Under the pieces are notes generated by a model, which saw only the letters and a list, made by a program, of their open reading frames with translations, did not search any database and was not told where the DNA came from. This document shows, piece after piece, positions 9,801-20,600 of a DNA stretch of 64,000 nt. A program made the translations under genes and the position numbers. The DNA comes from Vanessa cardui (Eukaryota > Arthropoda > Insecta > Lepidoptera > Nymphalidae). The DNA lies in assembly GCF_905220365.1 (NCBI RefSeq), contig NC_061153.1, forward strand, positions 2,996,001 to 3,060,000, given 5' to 3'. Numbering within the stretch: the first letter of the stretch is position 1; each line of letters opens with the position of its first letter.

Positions 9801-10552
9801 GAGTCAATCATGTCGTCAACAGATTCAGCATATGCAGACCAATTAACATGCTTTAATTTATATTTTAATAAAGGATTTGGGTTGGAGTATGGGATGGATC
9901 GGTTATTTAAAGAAAGGAGGATAGGGAAGTGGTCACTACCAAAAGAGGATGATAGGACATTCCAGGATAATTGAGAAGCAAGGGCAGGAGAGGTTAGGGA
10001 TAGTTCAACAACGGATTTTGGGTTTTGGTTGGGGTATACTCTACGTGTTGGTGAGCCATTATTGAGGATGCAGAGGTTTGCATCATCAAACATGTCCATC
10101 AACAAGAGAGCAAACGAATCACAAAAATGTGAACCCCAGGAGGTATGGAGGGCATTAAAATCCCCCATGACAAGGATAGGATGAGGGAGACTAGAGAAGA
10201 TGGCAGATAAATCGGGAATTAAAGCGGGATTAGGATGAGGGATATACAGGGAAAGAAAAGAGATGTTGAGGGCTCTGACAGCAACAGCATTAATATGCTG
10301 GCTGGACAGGGATAGAGGGATTTGGGAAAAGGGAAGGGAGTGCCGAATAAAAATGGCACTCCCGGCATAACCATCACTCCTGTCATCTCTCAAACAGGAG
10401 AAGCCTGGTACCCGGAATCGGGATCCAGGGATCAACCAAGTTTCAGAGATGGCAATAATGACAGGTTTATGGAGATTTATTAGAGAGAGGAGTTCGTGTT
10501 GTTTAGGACGGACGCTCTTGCAGTTCCATTGAAGGAAGCTGATTGGGGCCAT
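6879..10552 (-). pseudogene. I-element ORF2: endonuclease, reverse transcriptase, RNase H
   Basis: Starts at 10552 (MAPISFLQWNCKSV), overlapping ORF1 by 50 bases. EN motifs are intact: QWNCKSV, ISETWL, MGDFNALHTSW, GSDHFPI. RT motifs: YRPIALSSTLAKI, FGFRKGSS, FLDI, then GLPQGSVLSLLLY and YADDIVLY. RNase H residues are present: YTDAS, SGEAIALLEAV, LCDSLS, SGNEMADS, plus a C-terminal CEC...H region. Lesions: a frameshift at a 7-base C/G run near 9370 between EN and RT, and a 20-base tandem duplication (8821-8860) that breaks the frame just after the catalytic LDI. Defunct. Confidence 0.88.
8821..8860 (+). repeat. 20-base perfect-but-one tandem duplication in I ORF2
   Basis: Two adjacent 20-base units, AGAAGTACATTATCATATG plus C in the first and T in the second. 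On the minus strand this falls in the RT active-site block (FLDI...YDNVLLP) and introduces a stop. Confidence 0.9.
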
Positions 10553-11919
10553 TTTTAAGGATAGAGAATAGTTGACCTAAGTCTTGAGCAACGTTGGACG
10601 GTAAAGGGATATCATTACAGGTTGAAATAATGCTTAGAAGTATCTTCGTTAACATTTCCAAGAAGTTGGGATTGTTATTTACGGGGAGAGGAGTATTTTG
10701 GTTGAGAGCACAACCATTGGGAGTAGTAGAGGGACAATTGCTAACAATGGATTGGTGAGCCTGTTTATCGTATCCTTTTCCAAGCGGTGATCTTGGGCGA
10801 GGAGTACTTATAACAGTCTTACGATAGGATCTGACAGGTGAAGGGATAGATTTGTTTGGGATAGTTGGAGAATATATAGGAGGGGTAAACATCTCTTTTG
10901 CAATCTCTACATAGGATCTACGAACAGGAGGGAACCGTGAGGATGCTTCTATATATGACACATTGTCTTGGGACATAACAATTTTTATGGATTGTTGGCG
11001 TGAAAATTCAGGACAGTCCTTATCCGTAGTAAAATGAACACCTGAGCAATGTAAGCAAGTGGCGTTATCCTTACTTACATCACAAGACTCACCTGTGTGG
11101 GATTTGGAGCACTTAAAACATCTAGGTTGTGATTTTTATGTGTCCATAACGGCAGCAGTTTAGGCATTGGATCGTGGGAAGTTTAAACATTTCTACAGGT
11201 AGGGAAGTATGATAGGAAAACACTTTATTGGGAAGCATTTGCCCCCTAATTGTGATAACCACAGATTGGGTTGGGACCCATATGATAACACCATCGGTAA
11301 AAGTTTTCCTATTAAGGCGCCTGATTTTTAAAACTTCACCACATCCAGAGGTAAGTTCGAGTGATGTTGCTAATTCATCCATTGTCCAGTCTACGGGAAT
11401 ACCCTTAATCAAACCCATTCTAGTAATATTGAAAGTCGGTACAATAGCTTTATATTTACACATTTCAATAACAGGGTTTGCTAGAAAGGAGTTTGCTGCC
11501 TTGCTTGTTGAAAACTCAACAGATATTTTATTGCGTCCTACATTTTTAAGACCATCGTTTATAATACCACTAATTTTGTGAGTATGTAGAAATTGCCCAA
11601 ATTTGATAGCCCGTATAGTAGTTCCTGAAGCAGGATCAGAGACTTCCCGGGACACATGAACAATGAAAGGGCCTTTGTCACTGTCTAAATAACTTTTAGG
11701 GCCTTCAGAGTAGGAAGGATGGGTATAAATCGTTTGGATGGAGGGAGTAGCGGTTGTGGGATGAATTACCGTTTTCTTTGTGTTGGAGTCGGAATTAATC
11801 GAATCATTAGCACTTTGTCGTTTACGAGAAACAGGTATAGCAGGAGAAGAACAATTGTCGGGAACTAAATCTACTGAGCCACCTGGATCAGGGGGTTCGG
11901 GAGGAGTATCAACCTCCAT
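10503..11919 (-). pseudogene. I-element ORF1 (gag-like, zinc knuckles)
   Basis: RNA-binding ORF1. I favour the Met at 11919 (MEVDTPPEPPDPGG), though the frame is open to 11985. The middle contains an RRM-like region (GPFIVHVSR to IWVPTQSVV). Zinc knuckles follow: CLNCCRYGH, then after a single-base frame change near 11140, CFKCSKSHTGESC and CLHCSGVHF. The C-terminal part is Pro/Ser-rich and overlaps the start of ORF2. Only the one frameshift separates it from being open. Confidence 0.8.
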
Positions 11920-12096
11920 TAAAAAACTACAGAATATTAAAATACAGCAAATACTCACAATATGTATAAATGTTAGTAACACCACTAACCCAAATATCTA
12001 ACTAATAGTACTATTAACAGTAAAATACACTACAGAACTAAACGTAAACACTCAAAATCTCTTAACACGTGTGTTAACCAACACTAACGCAAGCGA

Positions 12097-13386
12097 AAAA
12101 AAAAAAATTCATTCAATGTTGTTTACATCGAGTCAACATTGAGTTATTTGACATTTGACGTTTCATAAAATGTATTTGACGATTTTTATGGCTCTGGACG
12201 CAAGTCCTTTTACAATATTTGATTTTAAAGTGTCATAGATATAGACATCATAGACAACTAAAATGATTGAAGGTTGATTGAGATATCTTGTTTTAACAGA
12301 ACTTTATGTAAAATTCTTTATATATATTTTTATTGTTGTTATTGTAATTCTTGTTGTAAAAATATTTTTCTTTTTTTTTTATTTTTTATTTTTTAACTTT
12401 TAAGTTTGTTATTACTTTTCTGAGGTTAATTTATAATAATAATAATAATAATAATAAAGATTTATTGGTCAAGTTGCACTACAACACAATAACAATCTTA
12501 TTCACATATAAAAACAGTATAAAAAACACAATAAATTAAAATTACACAAAAAAAAAAAATATATTATAATAGAAAAAGGGAAGAAAAAAAAAATTGTGCT
12601 GCAGTACAACAATACCAAATGGAGATTCGCTCAGTAAGAGAAGAAGAATCAATGATGCTTCTAAACTGATTTTCAGCGGTCTCCAGAAGGTATGCGCTGA
12701 CAGCTGTGACACAAAAAAAATAGTAATAAAAGTAATACAAAGCAAATCTAAACACTAAAAACAAGCAAAAAAAAATTCTTACAATAATATAACGAAAGTA
12801 ATTAAAAAAATAATAATAATAAAATGATAACAATAATAACAATAAACAGTCCTAGCGGAACGCTGTGCGAGTGAGATATCTACATGAGATAGAAGCAACT
12901 AAACGGCAATTTTAATGTTAGAGAAAAAAATTATGTATAACAATAACAATGTAGACTTAATGTTCCATCTCACTCTCAGTCTGAGCGTCACCTCTAGCGC
13001 TGAGCTGTCGTGCGTACTGCTCGTCCGCACTAAATAATTATAATTATCGTTTATTATAGGCACAACTTGTAATTTAAAAATAAAATAGCAACAATGACAA
13101 GTAATAGGAAAAAAAAAAGAAAACCAGACATCGCAATGGTAAGTCAATATTTTTTGGATTACATATGATAAGATCATAACTTCGGCTTTTCAGTTGTATT
13201 ATATTTCTCTGGTCCAAGTCCTTTACTTTTTATTTATTTATATTCTAGGCTCTCAAGTGTAAGTGATCAAAAACAATACTATACGGAGAATACTAATGTT
13301 AGACAGAAAGTTAACGCCAAGAAAATTTAAACCTGTGGAAGTATAATATTTAATAACCAATACAAAAAAAATAAATTGGTGCTATT
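12097..13386. other. AT-rich stretch without a recognisable gene
   Basis: Contains an A run at 12097, several T and A runs, (TAA)n at about 12437-12460, and around 12610-12700 a piece that reads like the 3' UTR of an unidentified retroelement in minus orientation. ORFs here are low-complexity Phe/Tyr/Ile-rich frames and not credible proteins. It separates the I element from the remaining K ORF2 and replaces the EN N terminus of K. Confidence 0.6.
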
Positions 13387-16103
13387 TTGGTGTTTCTTAA
13401 ACCTAATTTACCTTCATCCTATTATTCTTTACCTAATTTTCACCTTATCCGAAATGATCGCATGGGAAAAGGTGGCGGCGGTGTTGCAATTTACCTGCGC
13501 AACAATATTCCTTTTACGATTATCGACAAATCACCAGCACAATACTCGACCTTCTCCGTGCATATCTTTCTGGAACTAATATTTGGCTCCAAAAAGATAC
13601 TGCTCGGCGTTTTCTACAGCCCTTCATTACTTATAGACTATTTTCAACATTTGGAAAATCTACTAGAACTATATAGTCCTACTGTCGACCACTCTATCAT
13701 CTTGGGTGACTTTAACACGTGCGTCCTTAAAAATGATTCACGTGCCAAGCGTCTTAAAAATTTAATAAGCAGCCTCAATTTTACATTACTTTCGACTGAT
13801 GCAACACACTTTTTTCCCAATTGCACACCCTCGACACTTGACTTAAAGATCGTCTCATCTGCCGAGCATGTGGATACGCATGGCCAGTGCCCTGCCGAAG
13901 CATTCTCGTACCACGACCTCATTTACGTGTCCTACAGGATTCGTCCCCCAAAAGCCAGGCCAACCATTGTCATGCGTCGAAACTTCAAACATTTCGACAA
14001 CACAAGCTTTTTGTCTGATCTTAATGACATCGACTGGGATATGGTTTTTAATGCTCATTCTATTAATGAAAAACTTGACATTTTTAATTCCTTACTAACC
14101 CAACTCTATGATAAACATGCTCCTCTCCGCCCAATCAAACTCAAACATCTTCCAGCACCGTGGTTAACCCCGGATATTAAAAGGCTGATGTCAAAACGTA
14201 ATGCGGCTAAATCAAAATATAAATTAACACCTTCTGATGCTAATTACGAGCATTATAAGAAGCTACGAAACCGATGCAGCAAAACCTGCAGAGACGCACA
14301 AAGAAAATTTATCTACGACTCTATCGAAAATAAAAGTCAGGCCAGTGTTTGGAAATTCTTGGGCTCCCTAGGTATCGGTCGACAACGTAGCAATTTGCCG
14401 CTATGCATTGACATTGATGCATTAAACAAATATTTTGCCACTGCTACAGCATTAGACAGTCATGCCAAAGTAATCACCCTTAATACTATTAATTCCCTGC
14501 CTCCTGACGTTATCCTTCCTTTTAAATTCGAGCCTGTCATTCCAGACGAAGTAAAAAAACATATTTTAGCTATTGAATCGGATGCGAATGGTAGTGATGG
14601 TATCAGTCGAAAACTAATCCTATTAATCCTTGATTTTATTACGCCTATTATTTCTCATATATTTAATTTTTCTTTATCCTCAAACGAATTCCCTATTGCA
14701 TGGCAAACTGCACATGTCATTCCTCTCCCTAAGACCAATAACCCTACGTTATTTTCACATTTCCGTCCTATTAGCATACTTCCTTTCCTGTCTAAAGTAC
14801 ATATTAGAACGTATAGTCTTTTCTCAACTCAACCTTTTTCTTTCTAAAAACCATAGTCTCAGTCGGTATCAATCTGGCTATAGATCTGGGCATAGCACAG
14901 TTACAGCGCTTGTCAAAGTTTGTGACGATATTCGTCTCAATATGGATAATAAGTTGCTGACTGTCTTGGTACTATTGGACTTTAGCAATGCTTTCAACAC
15001 CGTTGATCATGATGTTGCTACTTACCATACTAAGATCAATCGGTGTCTCCGATAGTGCTCTTGCCTGGTTCTGCAGTTTTCTCGGTAATCGCCGGCAATG
15101 TGTAGTTGCTAATAATAAATATTCTACCCTAGTTCCACTTTCTTGTGGAGTTCCACAAGGAAGTGTCCTTTCACCACTTCTCTTTGCTATATTTATTAAT
15201 TATCTTCCTAAACTTCTTTCTTCTTATCATCCATATGCGGACGACTTGCAATTGTACATTGCTGCGCCTTCACTTGATATTACGGACGCTATTCACAGGA
15301 TAAACTACGATCTGGATAAAATCTGTACTTGGAGTAAGTCGTATGGACTGCACATAAATGCGGCTAAATCACAGGTTACCATCATAGGAAGCCCAAAACA
15401 ACTTGCGAAGGTGGATATAAACGCCTTACCTCCTATTTTATTTGACTCCTTTGCTTTAAACATCACCCCATGTGTTAAAAACTTAGGTATTCTAATAGAT
15501 AATTCCCTTTCTTGGACTCCACAAATTGCATAGGTAAGTCGTAAATTGTTTGCTGCAATAGGGCGGTTACGAAAATGGAAAAACCTTCTGTCCATAAATA
15601 TTAAGAAATCCTTAGCCAATGCTCTTCTCTTGCCATTACTAGATTATGCAGATCAATGCTACTTGGATTTAACCGAAATTCAACTCGACAAACTAGAGCG
15701 ATTGCAAAACCTGTGCGTAAGATTTATTTTCGGTTTACGAAAATATGATCATGTCTCTTCCTTCCGTCTACAACTTAAGTGGCTTCCTATAAGACTCCGT
15801 CGTAACTTTCACATTCTCCTTCTTCTTTACACTATCCTTTACAATCCTCTTTCTCCTTCCTATTTAAAAGAGTCTTTCTGTTTTCTCGGCTCAGACCAAA
15901 CACATAGCCTTGGTCTCCGTTCACGGAATGACAATCGCCTTAAGTTACCGACTTGTCATTCCAACTATTATAGCAATTCCTTCACAGCTAAATCTGCCAA
16001 GCTTTGGAACTCACTCCCCTCAGATATTCGCCAGTCAGAATCTATAAACTCCTTTAAAAATCGTTTATTCAATTATTATTTACGTAAAGTTGATGATCTT
16101 TAA
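13387..16103 (+). pseudogene. K ORF2: endonuclease (N-terminally truncated) and reverse transcriptase
   Basis: Reading begins inside EN (FLKPNLPSSYYS), so the first ~100 residues seen at 51430 in copy 2 are missing. EN motifs: GKGGGGVAIYL, ILGDFNTCV (near 13700), STLDLKIV, YHDLIYV. RT motifs: FRPISILPFLSKV, YRSGHSTV, LLDFSNAFNTVDHD, GVPQGSVLSPLLF and YADDLQLY (near 15230). The C-terminal part RLQNLCVRFIFGLRKYDH to PRLWNSLP-like AKLWNSLPSDIR is typical of CR1/L2/Kiri-type LINEs. Lesions: frameshifts near 14800 and 15015, and an in-frame TAG at 15531-15533. The frame then continues cleanly to 16103. Confidence 0.85.
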
Positions 16104-16222
16104 ATTTATTGTGCATTATATGTATGTCTTAAATTCATTTTGTATATATTATAAGCATATGTATTTATATGTATCTAGTATATTTGTATGTATTTATGCG
16201 TAACTGTATGTATGTATGTATA

Positions 16223-17506
16223 ATAGGTTGGGGAAAAAGTTTCTTCGTATTTTATATGAAAATTCAAAAAGTTTTTCTTATAGTTTATTTACATTTGACT
16301 AACGTATGTAGATGCCATTTTCTTCCATAACTTTTTGCCATCTTGTTGGTAGTGACATGATCCCATTGCTGTAAAAATTTTGGGGCTTCTGATCGAAAAA
16401 CTGCGACAAGTGGTATCGGCAGTCCTCTCGTGATGTTAACCTGACACTGCCTAAGGAATTCTGCAGAGACCGAAACAGATGAAAATCTGAAGGTGCAAGG
16501 TCAGGACTATACGGCGGATGCATTAATACCTCCCAGCCAAACTCTCGTAATTTTTGTTGAGTGGCTAAAGATGTGTGAGGTCAAGCGTTGTCATGGTGAA
16601 AAACCACACCCCTTCTGTTGATCAATTCTGGCCGCTTTCTCTCAATTTCTTGCTTCAATTTCATCAATTGTTCGCAATACAGTTCTGAATCGATGGTCCT
16701 GCCGGGCGGTAACAGCTCATAATGAATGATGCCCTTCCAATCCCACCATACACACAGCATTACCTTGTTGCGAGTTAATCCGGGTTTTGCCACAGTCTGT
16801 GAAGCTTGACCGGCCTTTGACCACGATCTTTTTCGCACGTTCTTGTCGTATGTGATCCACTTTTCATCACCAGTTATCAGCTCCTTCAAAAATGGTTCGG
16901 TTTCATTACGTCGTAATAAAGAATCACAAATGAGTACACGGTTCATTAGGTTTCTTTCAGTGAGTTCATGAGGCACCCATATATCGAGCTTTTTTGTGTA
17001 CCCAGTTTTATTCAAATGAGTCAAAACCGTTTTGTGGTCAATTGCCAGTTCTTCAGCTACATCGTATCTACTAATATGCCGATCTTGCTCCACTTTTTCA
17101 AAAATGGCATCAATTTTGTCCGTAACAGGGCGACCAGAGCGAGATGCATCTTTGATATCAAAATTTCCGGCTTGAAAACGCTTAAACCAAACTTGCGCTA
17201 CTCTTACAGATACTGCATTAGGTCCATAAACATCACAAATTTTTTTCGCGGCTTGAGTTGCATTTTTACCTTTTTTATAGTAAAATTTTAAAATGTATCG
17301 AATTTCTTCTTTAGATTCACTCATTTTAACAACAACAAAAACAAATGAAAATCACACAAATTCCTAATTTGAATTTGGAAGTGCCTTCTTTAAAATTAAA
17401 ACTTTTTCATGATACCAAAACCAGCCAGATACAAATGGTATAGCCAAAGAGATTTTATTACAAGTTCATACATACTATATGCGAAAAGACTTTTTCCCCA
17501 ACCTAA
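16223..17506 (-). mobile_element. mariner transposon copy 3 in the K 3' UTR
   Basis: A 1284-base element with ends AATAGGTTGGGGAAAAAG and CTTTTTCCCCAACCTAA, flanked by TA (16221-16222, 17507-17508). Same family as the copy at 1614. It interrupts TATG-rich 3' UTR of K, whose sequence resumes at 17509. Confidence 0.93.
16299..17324 (-). pseudogene. mariner transposase with one nonsense codon
   Basis: Starts at 17324 (MSESKEEIRYIL) and ends at 16299, the same 341-codon length as the intact copy. The only disabling change I see is TGA at 16581-16583 in the HDNAR motif (HDNA-stop-PH), which fits a C-to-T change of a CGA arginine codon. The remaining frame on both sides is open, including D in TGDEKWI and in APSDFHLF. 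Confidence 0.9.
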
Positions 17507-17741
17507 TATATATGTATATGTATGTATGTATGTAGTTAGGTTTTTATAATTGCTTGGATTACCTTCGCTTCGTTTATTATTATTTGCACTACCCATATAT
17601 TTTGACTTTTCTTCTTTCACTACGGGTTGTCTGGTAGAGATTGCTTATAGCAATAAGACCGTCCTTGTACACCACTTTCTTTTCCTTTTATTTGTTATTA
17701 CTGTTTTTTTTTCCTGTTAATGTTTGTGTGCAATAAAGTTT

Positions 17742-17757
17742 TTATCTATCTATCTAT
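17742..17757 (+). repeat. CTAT tandem tail of K
   Basis: Four to five copies of CTAT/ATCT directly after CAATAAAG (17731-17738) end the K element. The CTATGC target duplicate follows and overlaps the repeat pattern, so the exact junction is ambiguous by up to 4 bases. Confidence 0.85.
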
Positions 17758-17983
17758 CTATGCTACCGCGTTTCGTCCGGTAAGTGAGAGTTCCGGAGGC
17801 ACAATCCCCCTCCCCCCCCCCCAAAAAACTTGATGGTTGTGCAGAATATAGTTAAATTACCCCAGGAGGGTACCATCAGCGTGCCCAAGCTGCCCTCCAA
17901 ATTCTGGGGGGGGCAATTTTGCGCTCGCCACTGTTCGAGGCAAGCGGAGCAGGCATCATAAGACAACCCCTACCACCCTCGCT

Positions 17984-18721
17984 GTGGACTTCTGCAACAT
18001 AAGGGGACTCAACTCCAACCTCAACGCCGTTCACTACCATCTGGAAATGGCAAAGCCGGCCTTGCTCTTTGCTCGGCCGATACGACTTTTCTTTCGTACC
18101 CTGGGTACAAATTGGAACATTCCTTTGTATCACGAGCTGGGGTATGCGTTTACGTCAGATGATATCTGTTCTCGACGCCTCGGCAGCCTTAAAGGACAGG
18201 ACCTATCGATTATCTGGCTGCGTGTAGACTGCGATGACCATCCGTGAATCTATGCGTGACTTTATAGGTCCCATAGCGGTAATGCCGAAACCGACCGACT
18301 GGTTGAGCACGTCCAATTGGCTACAGATTCCGTGCTGCAGCAGATTCCATCCGCAGAGATCATTATTCTGGGCGACTTTAATGCCCACCACGCTGAATGG
18401 CTCGGCTCACGCACCACCGATCATGCGGGAAGGTCTGTTCTGGACTTCGTTCTAGCATATGATCTAACACAACTGGTCAACTCGCCAACGCGAATACCGG
18501 ATGTTGAGGATCATCACCTTCTCTGTTGGACCTTCTGCTGACTTCGCATCCGGATGGCTATCAGGTTACCGTCGATCCCCCTCTGGGCTCGTCGGACCAC
18601 TGTCTCGTCCGGAGTACAGTGCCGGTTGTGCGGTACTTACGGCCTCGCTTTGTTGGGTGCCGCCGAGTATGGCACTACAAGTCAGCAGATTGGGATGGGA
18701 TGCGGTCTTTTTTTGCATCTT
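17984..18721 (+). pseudogene. J endonuclease domain, degenerate
   Basis: An AP-endonuclease-type domain recognisable by comparison with J copy 2: DFCNIRGLNSNLNAV at the start, WLRVDCDDHP in the middle, IILGDFNAHHAEWL at 18360-18401, and SSDHCLVRSTV near 18590. Frameshifts and stops lie between these blocks, including TGA at 18245-18247, and the TETQ active-site region is replaced by unrelated residues. It ends at 18721 where C inserted. Confidence 0.8.
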
Positions 18722-19208
18722 TTTTCTGTCATCTGACGTTTAACAGAGTGGACCTATATCGTGAGCTCCCGATAATTTAATTACAAAACCATTAAATAAC
18801 AAGCCTAATTGAAGCAAACGTACTTTTTGCAAAAAGTGTGGACGCATTGAAGTGTAGTGTATATACATTTTTCCACCTACATTTATAAATATACTGTTAA
18901 ATCAGTAAATAATTATTGAGTGTGATAGTTAATAAAAAATAAAGTGGGTAGTGGAAAACAACTCATAAAGTAATAATCAACGCTCTTTGTTTCAATAATT
19001 CACAAGCATAAACTGAACCACTAATTTAACACATATCATTAATATACTGTTGGAATAGTGGTGTTAGTACCTGCCTATACCCAGAACAGCTATTGGAACC
19101 AAGATCGATTCTCACCGCGGGCGAAGAACTTTTTCCATCACTATTTCATTTTAACTACAATAAAATTAATTTATAACAAGTAAAATAAATAAAATAAATA
19201 GTAACATA

Positions 19209-20246
19209 ATGGTTGGAACGTGTGAAGCATGCCAAGCCCACATCAGCGTTACAATGAAACGTATAAAATGCAGTCAGTGCGGTCGCATATATCATTCTGA
19301 GTGCGTAAGGTTTAGCGGAGACTCGGTATCTGCAAGAACCCAATGGAAATGCCCAAAATGTGTAGCGACCGTCCGTAAAGGCGGAGACAATAGTAACACA
19401 CCGGTACGAATCGAAAAATCAAGTAAACCCCAGCGCTCAGTCGACACCGATCCCATTACCATTGCACCAGAGCATGATGTACACGCGGTTCTATCGGATC
19501 ACGTGAATTTAATCAACCGTTTCGAAGGAGTTCTCGACGCTAAACTTAAAAGGATTAAACATGAAATCGTGGAAGAACTAAAGGATACTATCATCACAGA
19601 ATTAAAAAGTGAAATAATTTCGTTGTCTTCGGAATTCTCTCAACTGCAAACCTCCTACTGTCAACTTCAAACTGAAAATGACAGTCTAAAAAACGAAGTA
19701 TGCGTGCTCCATAAACAAATTTCTCTCTGCGAAGATCAGTTATCAGAATTACGTTCTCAATTTGGTAAGCAACAACAACAGGCAAGAATTAATAACCTAG
19801 AAATTGTAGGACTGCCACAAACGAACAGTGAAAATACAACTGATCTTATAAGAAACATCGCTAAATACGCTGGGGTTGGATTAAACCACGACGACATCGA
19901 ATTTGCGCACCGAATCCAGCCGCAAAAAGCCATAGCCGGACGACCAAAATCTATTGTAGTCAAACTAAAAGACAGGTTGTGTAAGGATAAAATACTCTCA
20001 GGACTGAAAAGGAAGAAAGGCATTTGCACAAAGGACATAGGTATTGAAGGCGCAGAAAAGAGATTTTTCGTCAATGAACATCTAACCCCTGAAAACAAAC
20101 AATTACTAAAAACAATTAAAACAGCGGCACGTGAAAAAGCTTACAAGTTTGTTTGGGTTAGAAACTGCAATATTTTTTTAAGGAAAAACGAAGAGTCACC
20201 AGCATTAAGTATACGCTCAGAGAAAGACATAGACAAGATAAAATAA
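19209..20246 (+). CDS. C ORF1: PHD-like zinc finger, coiled coil, RRM-like core, 345 aa
   Basis: An RNA-binding LINE protein. Residues ~5-50 carry CEAC, CSQC, HSEC and CPKC spaced as a PHD/C4HC3 finger, known from some CR1-type ORF1 proteins. Residues ~95-190 are heptad-like (RIKHEIVEELKDTIITELK onward), a probable trimerisation coil. The core ARINNLEIVGLPQTNSENT, IEFAHRIQP, KSIVVKLKD and the C-terminal FFVNEHLTPENKQLLKTIK, YKFVWVRNCNIFLRK match the LINE ORF1 RRM/CTD layout. The ATG at 19209 is the first in frame. A weaker homologue without the finger is at 45168-45947. It is followed 350 bases on by ORF2. Confidence 0.85.
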   Translation: MVGTCEACQAHISVTMKRIKCSQCGRIYHSECVRFSGDSVSARTQWKCPKCVATVRKGGDNSNTPVRIEKSSKPQRSVDTDPITIAPEHDVHAVLSDHVNLINRFEGVLDAKLKRIKHEIVEELKDTIITELKSEIISLSSEFSQLQTSYCQLQTENDSLKNEVCVLHKQISLCEDQLSELRSQFGKQQQQARINNLEIVGLPQTNSENTTDLIRNIAKYAGVGLNHDDIEFAHRIQPQKAIAGRPKSIVVKLKDRLCKDKILSGLKRKKGICTKDIGIEGAEKRFFVNEHLTPENKQLLKTIKTAAREKAYKFVWVRNCNIFLRKNEESPALSIRSEKDIDKIK

Positions 20247-20600
20247 TAATTGATCTTACATTGCCATTATTTCTTTATTCTACTACGGATTTCACTGTAA
20301 ATATTATTAAATTGTTGACGTCTTTATACATGTTCTGGAAATATTCACAATACACGCACTACATACACATCTATCATTCACCTAAATACTCATATAGCAA
20401 ATTCCATGCATTTAAACGACGATACACAAACTTAAATAAACAAAACAGTAACTCTGCCATACCAATATCATTCCAATTCTCATACAGTACATTGGTACAG
20501 TGTTACGGAATCTGTCAAAAACTACACACTATTAAATTTAATAAAATATGTCAGCTTAATATTATGGTACCTATTACGGATACTATCAGGAGCTAATCCC

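Larger units (their letters stand above)
6860..12096 (-). mobile_element. I-clade non-LTR retrotransposon, nearly full length, defective
   Basis: Two overlapping ORFs on the minus strand: gag-like ORF1 with zinc knuckles (10503-11919) and ORF2 with EN, RT and RNase H (6879-10552). The order EN-RT-RNase H and the multi-knuckle ORF1 are typical of the I superfamily. The 3' end lies just below 6879, where AATAAA occurs after the stop. The 5' end is near 12096, where an A run begins on the plus strand; boundaries are approximate. Three frame-disrupting lesions are listed under the ORFs. Confidence 0.85.
5472..17757 (+). mobile_element. K non-LTR retrotransposon copy 1, with nested I element and mariner
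   Basis: Bounded by CTATGC duplicates (5466-5471, 17758-17763) in J. The left end starts with a T run and a ~220-base leader. ORF1 is at 5693-6448, the second half of EN plus RT at 13387-16103, and the 3' UTR ends in (CTAT)n just before 17758. The part encoding the EN N terminus is missing. It is replaced by an I element (about 6860-12096) and further unidentified sequence up to 13386. A mariner lies in the 3' UTR. The inverted arm has J intact at this point, so K landed here after the duplication. Confidence 0.75.

Noticed and set aside
12542..12842. Phe/Tyr-rich minus-strand ORFs
   Set aside because: Low-complexity translation of AT-rich sequence without domain signals.
18501..18780. Several overlapping 60-84 codon plus-strand ORFs
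   Set aside because: They are frame-shifted readings of the degenerate J endonuclease and the C 5' UTR.
19209..20246. Host gene encoding a PHD-finger protein
   Set aside because: It sits within the ATCTT-flanked insertion directly upstream of EN-RT ORF2 and has a LINE ORF1 core.
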